A stretch of 64,000 bases of DNA. Origin: Planctomycetota bacterium (GTDB taxonomy: Bacteria; Planctomycetota; Planctomycetia; Planctomycetales; Planctomycetaceae). The translations under genes and the position numbers were made by a program. Shown in pieces: positions 53,586-63,706 of the stretch. Every line of letters begins with the position of its first letter. Positions within the stretch are counted from its first letter, which is position 1. Under the pieces are notes generated by a model. It did no database searches and had not been told where the DNA came from. It saw only the letters and a program-made list of their open reading frames with translations. Location: positions 1 through 64,000 of the forward strand of contig JAURQH010000031.1 in assembly GCA_030836185.1 (NCBI GenBank), read 5' to 3'.

Positions 53586-56500
53586 ATGAATTCACAATGG
53601 AAGTCTCGCACCGGATTCGTTGGAATTCTGACGCTGTTTTGCTTGGGTCTGATTGTTTCTTTCTCTTCCAGTCCCTTGCAGGCTCAGCCTCCCGGTAGTG
53701 GTCGCCCAAGTTTTCGCGGCTTCAGCCCCGGTTTAATGGGAGCTTTGCTGCGAGAGGAAACTCAGAAAGAGCTTAAGCTCAGCGATGACCAAGTGGATAA
53801 GGCTTTGGATATTGCCGACAAATATCGTCCGCAACGTGAAGACATGCAGCCATTCATGGACAGAATGCGTGATGCGAAGACCGACGAAGAGCGAACAAAA
53901 ATTCGCGACGAGATGAAGAGTATGATGGAGAAGAAAGCCAAGAAGTCGGATGAGGAGATCAAAAAGCTGATTGGAAAAGATAAGGTTGAACGTCTCGGCC
54001 AACTTTCTGTTCAGTTTGAGGGACATCGAGCATTGTTGTCTCCAGACATCATGAAGAAGTTGAACCTCAGCGATTCTCAGCAAGAGAAAATTCTCAAAAT
54101 CATGGAAGAACGCTCAGAAGCGCGACGGGATCTGGGTTTTCGCGCCTCGGATGAAGAACGTCTGGCATTTGATCGCGAATGGAATGCAAAAATCTTTGCC
54201 GTCTTGACTCCCGAACAACGTCAAATGTGGCAACAAATCGTTGGCTCGGTTGTTGTTGATAATGGAACGCCCGGCTCAAAATCGGCAAAATTTAATGGAG
54301 CAACGGGATCTCTTGCGGGGAAACAGCAGGATGCGAAAACCGACATCAACAGTGAGATGATTCGTCCCGATGGGCCGGGTGAAGGTCCTCTGGCTTCGTT
54401 TGGTAACGTGGCCGAAGCTGAGCCCGTCGCGCGACCTTACGATGATCAGCCATTACAGGCTCCTGCTGCGAGTGAATCAGAAAAGAGAACTGAAACAACA
54501 TCCCCCGAACCAGAAGAGGCAACAAAGACTGCAACGGAACTTCCCAAACAGGATGGAAGTGTCGGGTTTGGCGGGTTGGAACAATCCGAAACGAAAAAGG
54601 TCTCCTTCAATTTTCGATATGCACCGTGGGCTGATGTTCTGAAAATGTTTTCGGAATTGGCTGGCCTCACCATCGACTTGAACGTCACTCCTCCGGGGAC
54701 TTTCAATTATTATGACGCCAAAGAGTATACGCCGTTGGAAGCGCTCGATGTCCTGAATGGATACTTGCTGCAGAAGGGATATCTGCTTGTGCGACGTAAC
54801 CAGTTTTTGGTGGTATTGAATATTGATGAAGGAATTCCGCCCAATCTGATTCCCAATGTTGCACTCGATGAACTCAAAAATCGTGGCAAAAACGAGATTA
54901 TGCGCATTCGAGTCCCTTTGGCGGGAATCGAAGCCGATCAGGCCGCGCGAGAAGTCGAGGCATTATTAGGGCCGCAAGGTAATGTTGTTCCGCTGCGAAC
55001 TTCCAATTCGTTATTGATCACGGACATTGGTGACAATCTGATGGCGATTGCTCAATTATTAGAAAGTGTGACGACTGAAGAAGACCCAAAGGAAGTGATT
55101 TTTCAGCAGTTTACTCTGAAAAACATGGCGGCCAGTGATGGAGAATCGATGGTTCGAGAGCAATTTGGTATCTCGAAAGTCTTGCCAAACGTGGCGGCGT
55201 TTACCGGCTCTGATAGTCGTCGTTCTTCGAGTTCGCAAACTGCACCGGCCAATACCAGCGGATTGAACATTACATCAGACAATCGTACGAATAGTCTGTT
55301 GGTTACGGCTCCTCGTGCCACGATGAAGCTGATCGAAGATTTGATTAAAGCCATCGATGTTGGAGATGGGACGATTACTCAGACGGGCGACACAGGTGAG
55401 CCTTATCTGAAGGTCTACTTGGTTCAAAATGCCGATGCACGCGAAATTACGAAAACAATTAATGCGTTGCGACCTGGAGTCGTGGTCAATGAGGATGGGA
55501 AATCGCGTCGGGTTCATATTGTGGCGACTGAAACTGAACATGAAGAGATTGGTCAGATGATCAAAGAACTCGATGGGGAAGGAGGAGATACCGCAGTTTC
55601 TGTACTGTATCTCAGCCGTCTCGATCCCATTGGTGCGGCGGCTACTTTGGATTCCCTGTTCATTGGGGATGGTGATCTTGCACCTATTATTCAAGCGGAT
55701 GCGTTTGGCCGTCGACTACTGATTCGTGGTACTCACGAACAATTGACTCAGGTGAAAGCTGTTTTAGCGCAACTTGGCGAAGATGGAACCGAGAAGGCAT
55801 CAGAAAGTGGCCCTGTCATTTCGATACCTCTGGGAGGACGAAACGCGGCTGACATGTTGCGACTGCTTCAACAAAACTGGGAAGCACAGCAGCCCAACCC
55901 GATTCGAATCGTCGTTCCCGGTGCGAGGAATCCTGTGAAAGGCGAGTATGTGCCGTCAAAACCGGGCAATGAAGATGAAACTTCCGAAGATGTTTCCGAT
56001 AAGCGTCCTGCCGACAAAGCCGATTCTTTTACCGCGCAAATGTATCGAGAACTGGAAGTGTTGGTTCGTCAGAAGGAAGGATCGAGTGTCGATCAGGTTT
56101 TGCAGGAAATGGATGAGGAGCTTCAAGAGGTTATCAATAATCAAGAACCAGTTCTTGATTTGACACCCGCCAGTCAGCGACCCGCGGAACCAGATGCTCC
56201 CAAGGCTGATTTGGTCGATGAGCTTGATCGTCGATTGGGAAATGTGATGGAGCCTCAGGTGTCTGACGAGAAATCCTCCGACCCTGTGTTTGTAACGATT
56301 CAGGGTGACAATCTTGTCATTGGGTCTGATGATTCTGAGGCGATCAACAAATTGAAAGATCTGGTTCAGGCGATTGGGATGGCAATGCCTCCTGAGAAAA
56401 ACTGGACGTTGTTTTATCTTCAATCGACGGATGCCACGGAAGTCGCTTATATGCTCGAACAATTGATTCCCGATTCCAGTGTCTCGTCTTCCTCCAGTGG

Positions 56501-57338
56501 GAATGATGGTTCAATCATGGGAAGCCTGATGGGGTTGGGTCAGCAAATGGCCGATGTTTCAGGTTTAAGCTCCGCAGTCGAAAACTCAACCTCTTTGCGT
56601 ATCATCCCGGAAACACGTTTGAACGCTTTGTTCGTGACGGGACCAAATTATCTGGTCGCTGAAGTGGAGCAGTTTTTGAAAGTTCTGGATGCTTCAGAAT
56701 TGCCGGATTCATTGCGAGATCGATTACCACGACAAATTCCCGTTGAGCATGCTGACGTGAATGAGGTCTACAATATTGTGAGTGATGTTTATAAGGACTA
56801 TCTCAGTTCCGGTCGATCGCAAAATGGAAATAATGCGGTGAATCCATTTGCTGCCATGATGGGTGGTCAAAATACAAATACCGCCCCCCAGCTTGCCAAG
56901 TTGACATTGGGAGTCGATGAGCGAACCAGTCAATTGATTGTGTCGGCAGGTGATTCGTTGTTCCGCGAAATTGAGCAGTTGGTAGGTTCGGTTGATCAGT
57001 CTGCTAAAGATGCGAATAAAACAGTCCGCGTTGTTCGTTTGGAATCAGCCGATCCGATTCTGGTTCAACAAACCCTACAGTCCTTATTGCCAAAGGTAAA
57101 AGTTTCAGCGACGGGAACAGAGCGTAAAGCCAACAATAGTAAGAATGATCAGGGGGAGCGAGACCGAGGGAAAGACGATGCCGAACGCCAAGCGGATCAA
57201 ATGCGCAAAATGATGGAACAACGTATGCGCGAACGAATGCAGCAAGGGGGTGGAGGTGGCCAAGATGCCGGTGCTCGATCCCGACTCTTCTCTCCAGGTG
57301 GTAGTGGTCAAAGAGGCGGGGCACGTGGAGGCCGCTAG
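53586..57338 (+). CDS. Secretin-N-domain repeat protein of the type II secretion locus (GspD-like, no barrel seen)
   Basis: 1250 aa from ATG 53586, chosen for the signal peptide (FVGILTLFCLGLIVSFSSS); earlier in-frame ATGs exist. Residues 45-215 resemble Spy/CpxP LTxxQ helices (KLSDDQVDKALDIADKY, NLSDSQQEKILKIME, VLTPEQRQMWQQIVG). A linker leads to N0-like KVSFNFRYAPWADVLKMFSE and then several secretin N1/NolW-type repeats (LKVYLVQNADAREITKTINA, FYLQSTDATEVAYMLEQLIP, IPVEHADVNEVYNIVSDVYK, VRVVRLESADPILVQQTLQS). The C terminus is a Gln/Gly/Arg-rich tail. The conserved secretin channel domain is not recognisable, so a separate secretin is expected. Confidence 0.8.
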   Translation: MNSQWKSRTGFVGILTLFCLGLIVSFSSSPLQAQPPGSGRPSFRGFSPGLMGALLREETQKELKLSDDQVDKALDIADKYRPQREDMQPFMDRMRDAKTDEERTKIRDEMKSMMEKKAKKSDEEIKKLIGKDKVERLGQLSVQFEGHRALLSPDIMKKLNLSDSQQEKILKIMEERSEARRDLGFRASDEERLAFDREWNAKIFAVLTPEQRQMWQQIVGSVVVDNGTPGSKSAKFNGATGSLAGKQQDAKTDINSEMIRPDGPGEGPLASFGNVAEAEPVARPYDDQPLQAPAASESEKRTETTSPEPEEATKTATELPKQDGSVGFGGLEQSETKKVSFNFRYAPWADVLKMFSELAGLTIDLNVTPPGTFNYYDAKEYTPLEALDVLNGYLLQKGYLLVRRNQFLVVLNIDEGIPPNLIPNVALDELKNRGKNEIMRIRVPLAGIEADQAAREVEALLGPQGNVVPLRTSNSLLITDIGDNLMAIAQLLESVTTEEDPKEVIFQQFTLKNMAASDGESMVREQFGISKVLPNVAAFTGSDSRRSSSSQTAPANTSGLNITSDNRTNSLLVTAPRATMKLIEDLIKAIDVGDGTITQTGDTGEPYLKVYLVQNADAREITKTINALRPGVVVNEDGKSRRVHIVATETEHEEIGQMIKELDGEGGDTAVSVLYLSRLDPIGAAATLDSLFIGDGDLAPIIQADAFGRRLLIRGTHEQLTQVKAVLAQLGEDGTEKASESGPVISIPLGGRNAADMLRLLQQNWEAQQPNPIRIVVPGARNPVKGEYVPSKPGNEDETSEDVSDKRPADKADSFTAQMYRELEVLVRQKEGSSVDQVLQEMDEELQEVINNQEPVLDLTPASQRPAEPDAPKADLVDELDRRLGNVMEPQVSDEKSSDPVFVTIQGDNLVIGSDDSEAINKLKDLVQAIGMAMPPEKNWTLFYLQSTDATEVAYMLEQLIPDSSVSSSSSGNDGSIMGSLMGLGQQMADVSGLSSAVENSTSLRIIPETRLNALFVTGPNYLVAEVEQFLKVLDASELPDSLRDRLPRQIPVEHADVNEVYNIVSDVYKDYLSSGRSQNGNNAVNPFAAMMGGQNTNTAPQLAKLTLGVDERTSQLIVSAGDSLFREIEQLVGSVDQSAKDANKTVRVVRLESADPILVQQTLQSLLPKVKVSATGTERKANNSKNDQGERDRGKDDAERQADQMRKMMEQRMRERMQQGGGGGQDAGARSRLFSPGGSGQRGGARGGR

Positions 57339-57396
57339 CATTCCAGAATGACTCCGAAGAATTTCCGCTCACTCGAATAATGAACGTGGCAGACTC

Positions 57397-59082
57397 ATGC
57401 AGATTGATCAATTACTCCTCAAGAAAGGCTTGATTTCTGAGCAACAGCTCGATCTCGCGCAATCTCATCGCAACGGGCATCGCCTCGACCAACAATTGAT
57501 CGAAATGGGAGTTCTCTCGGAAGAGGATGCTTTGCAAACCTGGGCTGAAACACTCGGAATGGAGTATGTTGATCTCCAGAAGACAGAGATTGACCTGGAG
57601 CTTCTGCGCGAATTTCCGATGACTGTCATCTATCGGCACTCGGTGTTACCGTTTCGCCAAAACGGGGACTTGGTTTATGTGGCGACCGGTGATCCATTTG
57701 ATCTCGAATCGCTGGATGAACTGTCGGCGATCAGTGGTCGAGAACTAAAGCCGGTTCTCGCACGCAAGTCGGATGTCGTCGAGATGATCAAAACTCATCT
57801 TGGGGTTGGTGGTGATACCATCAATCAGTTGGTGTCTCAACGTCAACAGGAGAATGGCGTCGAGCTACTGGAAGAAATTGACGAAGATATCGGAGAGATG
57901 GCTGGGGAAGCATTAGCCGCTTCTGTGATTCGACTCGTGAATGAATTATTGATTGAAGCCATCGATCAAGAGTCGAGTGACGTTCATATCGAACCGCATG
58001 AAAAAGGGTTGACGGTTCGCTTTCGAGTAGACGGGTTACTTCGAGTTCAGCCTGTCCCTCCTGAAATTAACCACTTTGCTTCGGCGATCATCACCCGCTT
58101 GAAAATTATGTCGCATCTGAATATCGCCGAAAAGCGATTGCCGCAAGATGGGCGTATCAAGTTGCGAGTGAAAGGTCGCGAAATTGACGTTCGTGTGTCG
58201 ATCATCCCCATGATTTTCGGGGAAGGTATCGTCATGCGTTTGCTTGATAAAGAACGGATGGTGTTCAATCTCGCCAATGTTGGTATGCCTGCCGAAATTA
58301 GCACGCCGTTCAAAAATCTGATTAGTCAGCCTCACGGGATTGTTCTCGTCACAGGGCCTACGGGAAGTGGTAAATCGAGTACGTTATACAGTGCGTTGAA
58401 TGAGATCAAAGATCCCAAAACAAAAATTATCACGGTCGAAGATCCTGTTGAATTTCAATCGACGGGTATCAGCCAGATTCAGGTTCATTCACGAATCGGC
58501 TTAACCTTTGCAGCCGGCTTACGAAGTATTTTGCGACACGACCCGGATGTGATTCTGATCGGTGAAATTCGAGACGGTGAAACGGCTCAGTCCGCGATTC
58601 AAGCCTCTCTGACGGGGCACCTTGTCTTCAGTACGTTGCACACCAATGATGCTCCTGGCTCGATGACACGACTGATTGATATGGGAGTTGAGCCTTATCT
58701 AGTGGCCAGTACGGTCGAGGGAGTTCTCGCACAACGTCTTTTGCGAAAACTGTGTCCCAAATGCAAAGTTCTCAATGAATGTCCGGTCGAAGATTATCCC
58801 CACGACTTTCCCGCAGGTCAGGTCAAAGAGATCTATAAAGAGGTTGGTTGTCGTGATTGTCGTGAGATTGGGTATTCTGGACGGACGGGGATTTTTGAAT
58901 TGATGCAAATGGACGAAGAGATCCGTCACATGACGGTGAATAACGCCAGTACCGGTGCAATCCGTAGTCATGCTTTGAAAAATGGAATGGTGTCGTTGCG
59001 TCAATCCGGTTGGAAAAAAGTTCTTGAAGGCGTGACCAGCATCGATGAAGTCTTACGGATCAGTAAAGGAGAGTATTCCTGA
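57397..59082 (+). CDS. gspE: Type II secretion/pilus assembly ATPase GspE
   Basis: 561 aa. An N-terminal GspE/MshEN domain ([20 protein letters not shown]) precedes the ATPase core: Walker [19 protein letters not shown] near residue 318, Asp box and Walker [18 protein letters not shown], His box [14 protein letters not shown] four-Cys zinc motif is split as CPKC and CRDC at about 450-490. It powers pseudopilus assembly from the cytoplasmic face. It lies 58 bases after the secretin-N gene. Confidence 0.95.
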   Translation: MQIDQLLLKKGLISEQQLDLAQSHRNGHRLDQQLIEMGVLSEEDALQTWAETLGMEYVDLQKTEIDLELLREFPMTVIYRHSVLPFRQNGDLVYVATGDPFDLESLDELSAISGRELKPVLARKSDVVEMIKTHLGVGGDTINQLVSQRQQENGVELLEEIDEDIGEMAGEALAASVIRLVNELLIEAIDQESSDVHIEPHEKGLTVRFRVDGLLRVQPVPPEINHFASAIITRLKIMSHLNIAEKRLPQDGRIKLRVKGREIDVRVSIIPMIFGEGIVMRLLDKERMVFNLANVGMPAEISTPFKNLISQPHGIVLVTGPTGSGKSSTLYSALNEIKDPKTKIITVEDPVEFQSTGISQIQVHSRIGLTFAAGLRSILRHDPDVILIGEIRDGETAQSAIQASLTGHLVFSTLHTNDAPGSMTRLIDMGVEPYLVASTVEGVLAQRLLRKLCPKCKVLNECPVEDYPHDFPAGQVKEIYKEVGCRDCREIGYSGRTGIFELMQMDEEIRHMTVNNASTGAIRSHALKNGMVSLRQSGWKKVLEGVTSIDEVLRISKGEYS

Positions 59083-59150
59083 TGCGTCCTCGCGAATGCC
59101 ACAAACTGCGCATTCTTATGGTCTCAGAGGTCTTTTAGTCAAAACGAATC

Positions 59151-60359
59151 ATGCCCGAATTTCAGTACGAAGCCCGACTCGCCTCGGGTCAACAAACCAG
59201 CGGAGTATTAACTGCTGCCAACGAACAGGATGCTCTGGGCATTCTTTCAAGTCGGCAGTTGTTTCCGCTGCGCGTGATGATGAGTGAAGAATCGGTCAAA
59301 GCGGCGGCGAAATCGCAGAAGCGAGTCAGCAATAAATTGTTGACCGGTTTCTACACAAAACTGGCAGACTTATTGACGGCTGGTGTCCCTCTATTACGTT
59401 CTTTGCAATTGATCATCGAACAGACCTCTCATTCCGGTTTGAAGACGATCATCCAAGACATCAATGACCAGGTAGCCGACGGAACTCGTTTGGCCGAAGC
59501 GATGGCCAAACACCCCAAAACTTTCAACGACCTTGTTTTGAGTATGGTTCGCGCGGGTGAAGAGGGGGGATTTCTTGAAGATGTGTTGAAGCGGGTTGCC
59601 TCGTTTAATGAGCACCAGGAAGAGCTGAAAAGTCGAGTGGTCGGGGCCATGATTTATCCCTCGTTTCTGTGTCTGGCCGGTGCTTCGATTGTCACCGTAA
59701 TGATGGTCGTATTTGTTCCAAAATTTGCTCCCATCTTTTCCCGCATGCAGGATCGTGGTGAGCTCCCCATGGCCACCACGACGTTACTGGGGCTGAGTGA
59801 GTTTCTGCAGTCTTACTGGTTGATCGCCATCATGGCATTGGTGGGAATTGGAGTTGCAGCACAGCGTTGGTTGGACACTGACGAGGGGCGAGAAAAATTT
59901 GACATGTTTCGGCTGAAGGCTTGGGGGATCGGTATCATTGTTAAAAATCTGGCCATTGCCAGGTTCTGCCGTATTTTAGGAACTTTGCTGCACAACGGCG
60001 TGCCGATTTTGCAATCGTTACGGATTGCCAAAGACGCGACCGGAAATCGGGTTTTATCCACGGCGATTGGAGAAGCTGCCGACAATGTTTCCAGTGGAAA
60101 GTCGTTGGCCGAGCCGTTGCGAGCATCGGGACAATTTCCCAAAGAGATTATGGAGATGATCTCTGTGGGAGAAGAAGCCAATAATCTGGAACAGGTACTC
60201 ATTAATATTTCCGACAATCTCGAACGCCAAACCAACCGTCAACTCGACATGTTGGTGAGAATGGTAGAGCCTTTGATGCTGCTGCTGATGGCTGTGATTG
60301 TTGTGTATATTATTTTTGCATTGCTGTACCCCGTGCTGATGATGTCGGGACTATCTTGA
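59151..60359 (+). CDS. gspF: Type II secretion inner membrane protein GspF
   Basis: 402 aa with two T2SSF domains. The first reads FYTKLADLLTAGVPLLRSLQ and MVRAGEEGGFLEDVLKRVA; the second FCRILGTLLHNGVPILQSLR and MISVGEEANNLEQVLINIS. Three membrane segments are visible, ending in LMLLLMAVIVVYIIFALLYP. GspF is the platform protein that couples GspE to the pseudopilus. The N terminus FQYEARLASGQQTSGVL is typical. Confidence 0.94.
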   Translation: MPEFQYEARLASGQQTSGVLTAANEQDALGILSSRQLFPLRVMMSEESVKAAAKSQKRVSNKLLTGFYTKLADLLTAGVPLLRSLQLIIEQTSHSGLKTIIQDINDQVADGTRLAEAMAKHPKTFNDLVLSMVRAGEEGGFLEDVLKRVASFNEHQEELKSRVVGAMIYPSFLCLAGASIVTVMMVVFVPKFAPIFSRMQDRGELPMATTTLLGLSEFLQSYWLIAIMALVGIGVAAQRWLDTDEGREKFDMFRLKAWGIGIIVKNLAIARFCRILGTLLHNGVPILQSLRIAKDATGNRVLSTAIGEAADNVSSGKSLAEPLRASGQFPKEIMEMISVGEEANNLEQVLINISDNLERQTNRQLDMLVRMVEPLMLLLMAVIVVYIIFALLYPVLMMSGLS

Positions 60360-60371
60360 TTTGGAATTGCT

Positions 60372-61193
60372 ATGTTTGGTCGTTTGAAACTGAAATATGA
60401 TCAATATCGTGAACGTCGCCAGTATGAAGACTGGTTGTCGAACGGTGAGGTTGTGTATCAACAGAATCTGAAGGGGGAGAGCAATGGTCCCCACGGCGTC
60501 TTTGATACTCTACAGTTTCGCAATGGTCTCCAATGGCATGTGAATGATCCTGGTTCCGCTGCTTATATTTTTCAGGAGATGTTTATTCGCGGGGAGTACG
60601 ACTTCCCTGAGCTTTGCGGGGCTAAAACGATTTTGGATATCGGGTCAAACATTGGTCTGTTTTCCTGTTTCGCGTCTCTGAAAAATTCAAATTCCCAAAT
60701 TCATTCGTTCGAACCAGATTTGGCAAACTACAAGGTGCTGGAAAAGAATCTTGAACAACTGGAAGCCAGCGTTCAGTTGAATCATGCGGCAGTGGCTTCA
60801 GTCGCCGGAGAGTTGGAGTTCTTTTCGGCTGAGTTTGGTGGCTGGTCCTCTGCCTTTGGAGTGTTGGGAGCAGAAAATGCGGAGTCTTACAAAGTCCCCG
60901 CCATTGTTCTGTCTGATTACCTGCAACAGCATTGCATCGAATGTATTGACTTTATGAAAATTGATGTTGAAGGGAGTGAGTACGACATTTTGATCGGTGA
61001 CGATCAACTTTGGGAGACGGAGATCAAATGTTTGGTCGTCGAGATTGATCGAACTCCCCGTGATGAGCGTTATGCAGGCGTGGATTTACACGCCTATTTA
61101 AAAGAAAAATTCGAATCTATTGAGTGTGCATCGCCCGATGCACCTTATCCCGTTTATTCTTGTCGTCAGTCAAAACTGGCTGTCAAACATTGA
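60372..61193 (+). CDS. FkbM family methyltransferase within the secretion operon
   Basis: 273 aa. SAM-binding motif ILDIGSNIGLFSCFASL lies at about residue 90, followed by SFEPDLANYKVLEKNL and the FkbM signature FMKIDVEGSEYDILIG. FkbM enzymes O-methylate sugars or natural products. It lies 12 bases after gspF and 27 bases before gspG, in the same direction, so it is part of the operon. This is not a standard type II secretion gene. It may methylate a glycan on pseudopilins or another exported substrate, or be a passenger; this is inference. Confidence 0.88.
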   Translation: MFGRLKLKYDQYRERRQYEDWLSNGEVVYQQNLKGESNGPHGVFDTLQFRNGLQWHVNDPGSAAYIFQEMFIRGEYDFPELCGAKTILDIGSNIGLFSCFASLKNSNSQIHSFEPDLANYKVLEKNLEQLEASVQLNHAAVASVAGELEFFSAEFGGWSSAFGVLGAENAESYKVPAIVLSDYLQQHCIECIDFMKIDVEGSEYDILIGDDQLWETEIKCLVVEIDRTPRDERYAGVDLHAYLKEKFESIECASPDAPYPVYSCRQSKLAVKH

Positions 61194-61220
61194 AACACTT
61201 ATCAATTACGGAGCTTAGAG

Positions 61221-61691
61221 ATGCACATTCGGAAGTCAAATAAACAGCAACAAAGTCGTCGCGGTGGTTTTACCTTGCTCGAACTGTTGATCGTGCTGGG
61301 AATTATTCTCGCAATTGCCGCGATGGTGGTTCCGAACCTTCTCGGTCGGCAACAGGAAGCCAACATTAAGCAGACGAGAATCAATATCGCCAACTTTGAT
61401 CAGGCGACCAAGCAATATGCGGCCAGTCACAACGCCGAGTTTCCGCAAGGTGGTCAAACGGATGTCGTTCAGATGTTGATGTCGGGTGAGTCTTCTGAAG
61501 GGCAAGTGATCCAGCCTTATCTGGAAGCCGTTCCCAAAGATGCTTGGGGGATTCCATTGTTTTACGAGTACCCCAATACGAAAAACTCCGGGGGAGTCGA
61601 TAAACCGGCAATTTGGTCGTCTGGACCTGACAAACAAAATCAGGATGGTGGTGGAGATGATATCACCAACTGGTCACAAACCGGTCTTTGA
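61221..61691 (+). CDS. gspG: Type II secretion major pseudopilin GspG
   Basis: 156 aa. The prepilin cleavage site is RRGGFTLLELLIVLGIILAI, with the conserved Glu at +5 of the mature protein and a single hydrophobic helix. The C-terminal domain has the GspG pattern DAWGIPLFYEYPNTKNSGGV and ends in IWSSGPDKQNQDGGGDDITN, the calcium-binding loop region of major pseudopilins. Cleaved and methylated by a prepilin peptidase that must be encoded elsewhere. Confidence 0.93.
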   Translation: MHIRKSNKQQQSRRGGFTLLELLIVLGIILAIAAMVVPNLLGRQQEANIKQTRINIANFDQATKQYAASHNAEFPQGGQTDVVQMLMSGESSEGQVIQPYLEAVPKDAWGIPLFYEYPNTKNSGGVDKPAIWSSGPDKQNQDGGGDDITNWSQTGL

Positions 61692-61734
61692 TACCACTAT
61701 GTCGATTTTGCAGGGCGTTTATTGAGAGGTTCTG

Positions 61735-62334
61735 ATGAGAAAGGTGAGTTCTGAGTCTCGGTCATCTCGATCCGGCTTCACTTTGTTTGAACTGTTACTG
61801 GTTCTCGGAGTGATGCTGCTGATTGCGGGGATCGTTTGGCCCAGAATGCTCGCCTTCTATCAGACTTCTGCTCTGAAAGATCACGGTCGTCGCGTTCATG
61901 ACACGATCTCAGCAACGCGAATTGCCGCCATCGATCACGGGATTGCTTATCAGTTCTTTTATGAGCCGGAAGGCCGTCATTATTTAATGGTGCCGAGTGA
62001 GGAAACACCTGTTTCGGGAAATACGGAAGACTCAGGCGAAACATTTGTGTTGCCGGCTCGGGCTGGGCAGGTTCCTGAAGAGTTTGTGTTTAAAGCGTCC
62101 AAAGGCGAGGAAGCAGGAAGTGTTAGCCTTTCTCCCGAAGTGCTGAAGGATGTTCCTGAAGACCTCGATCTTTCGAGCGTCAATTGGTCGATCCCTGTCG
62201 TGTTTTATCCCGATGGCAGTGGCAGCGATATTCGATTTGAATTGGAAGACGATCAGTCTCAATATGTTTCGTTCTCAGTAAGATCGCTGACGGGGACCGC
62301 GTCTCTCTCCACCATCGCGAGGAGATCGCGATGA
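61735..62334 (+). CDS. gspH: Minor pseudopilin GspH-like
   Basis: 199 aa. The prepilin motif SRSGFTLFELLLVLGVMLLI has Glu at +5 of the mature chain, followed by a beta-rich globular domain (AIDHGIAYQFFYEPEGRHYL, VVFYPDGSGSDIRFELED) as in GspH. It belongs to the pseudopilus tip complex by position and size. The stop overlaps the start of the next gene by ATGA. Confidence 0.87.
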   Translation: MRKVSSESRSSRSGFTLFELLLVLGVMLLIAGIVWPRMLAFYQTSALKDHGRRVHDTISATRIAAIDHGIAYQFFYEPEGRHYLMVPSEETPVSGNTEDSGETFVLPARAGQVPEEFVFKASKGEEAGSVSLSPEVLKDVPEDLDLSSVNWSIPVVFYPDGSGSDIRFELEDDQSQYVSFSVRSLTGTASLSTIARRSR

Positions 62335-62762
62335 AACAGAACACGATACGCCGAAATAAGTCCGTATCTCGGTCGGCGTTTACACTCTTGGAAGTAGTGA
62401 TTGCCGTGGCGATATTGCTCGGCTCGATCACAGCACTATTTCAATTGTTGACTCTTGGTCATCGATCATTGACGCAAGCACAGTTTCGGACTGATGCGGT
62501 ATTGCTGGCAGATTTGAAGATGAACGAAGCCGTCGCTGGCATTATCACACTTCAATCGACCTCGGAAGATGAGTCTGAAGACTATCCGGGATGGTTGTGG
62601 TCATTATCTGTGGACGATGCGGGTGTCGATGACTTATTGCAGGTCACTGTGACGGTGCGGCGAGAGGCAACTTCAGTGGCTGCCGAACATGAGTATTCTG
62701 CAACACGATTCATTCGCGACCCACAAATCTTTCTGGATGCAGCCTTGGGAGAAGAATCATGA
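62331..62762 (+). CDS. gspI: Minor pseudopilin GspI-like
   Basis: 143 aa. Prepilin motif SRSAFTLLEVVIAVAILLGS, then a short globular part with ADLKMNEAVAGI and a Trp-rich strand (DYPGWLWSLSVDDAG). Size and order between GspH and GspJ support GspI, which seeds the tip complex. ATGA overlaps occur at both ends. Confidence 0.87.
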   Translation: MKQNTIRRNKSVSRSAFTLLEVVIAVAILLGSITALFQLLTLGHRSLTQAQFRTDAVLLADLKMNEAVAGIITLQSTSEDESEDYPGWLWSLSVDDAGVDDLLQVTVTVRREATSVAAEHEYSATRFIRDPQIFLDAALGEES

Positions 62763-63706
62763 AACGATTCGGATTCCAAGCTCGCAAGGTCAGCCGTCGA
62801 GGGATCAGTCTGCTCGAATTGCTCATTGCGTTAGGGTTGGGGATATTACTCATTGGCTCAGTGGGGGCGACATTAATTATCATCTTGCGGACGGAAGCGG
62901 CTGGCCGACAAAAGATGGAACGCGCACAACTTGTGCGAGCACTTTATTTGAGAATGAGCGATGACCTGCGGGCGGTCACGTTTCTCGAAGAGTTTGCCAC
63001 CAACGAAGAGTCGAGCGATCAGTCTGCGGCAGAATCTGTCGATCAGGATGATATTGAATCGGAATTGGGAATTGAAGACAGCGAAGAATTTCTGTCTCCT
63101 TCAGAAGCCATTATGGAGAAAACAAACGGACTCTACGGCGATGAATCGTCGCTCGTGATATTTATTCATCGTCCCGCACGTTTGCCGGCTCGAATTGCCA
63201 CACAGTCGTCACTCTCTGAAGAGGATGAAGTGATCGATTCCGTGACGGATAGTGGTCTACGAACCGTCTCCTGGTATCTCAATGGAAGCTCTTCCATCGG
63301 CTCGTTAGTTGGCGAATCGGACATTTCATCAAGTTTGGTTGATAACCTGAGGTTTGATGACTCTGGCTCGGGCGGTCTTTCTCGGTTGGAGCAAGATGCG
63401 TTGGAAGTGAATTTCTCCGACGATGTGACCGACATCCTCGGGATTCAGGCAGAGTTATTAGCGCCTGAAATACAAATGGTCCAGTTTCGTTACTTTGATG
63501 GTGCAGATTGGGTGTCGCAGTGGGATTCTGCGATTCAGGAACGTCTGCCGAGTGCTGTGGAAGTCACGCTGACTTTTGAAGAAGTGGACGCTCAGGCAAA
63601 TCGTCTTCTGTTTGGAGAAGAACCGATTGGAGCAGAGAAGAATACGATGCGATTTGTGGTCGCGTTGTCGATGGCTCCTCCGCCATTAACGGAGGTGGAG
63701 TTATGA
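62759..63706 (+). CDS. gspJ: Minor pseudopilin GspJ-like
   Basis: 315 aa. The N terminus SRRGISLLELLIALGLGILL is a prepilin motif with Glu at +5. A longer, acidic globular domain follows (EESSDQSAAESVDQDDIESE), with the GspJ-like block MVQFRYFDGADWVSQWDSAI and LPSAVEVTLTFEEV near the end. It is longer than the usual 200-aa GspJ because of the acidic insert. It overlaps gspI and gspK by four bases each. Confidence 0.85.
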   Translation: MKRFGFQARKVSRRGISLLELLIALGLGILLIGSVGATLIIILRTEAAGRQKMERAQLVRALYLRMSDDLRAVTFLEEFATNEESSDQSAAESVDQDDIESELGIEDSEEFLSPSEAIMEKTNGLYGDESSLVIFIHRPARLPARIATQSSLSEEDEVIDSVTDSGLRTVSWYLNGSSSIGSLVGESDISSSLVDNLRFDDSGSGGLSRLEQDALEVNFSDDVTDILGIQAELLAPEIQMVQFRYFDGADWVSQWDSAIQERLPSAVEVTLTFEEVDAQANRLLFGEEPIGAEKNTMRFVVALSMAPPPLTEVEL

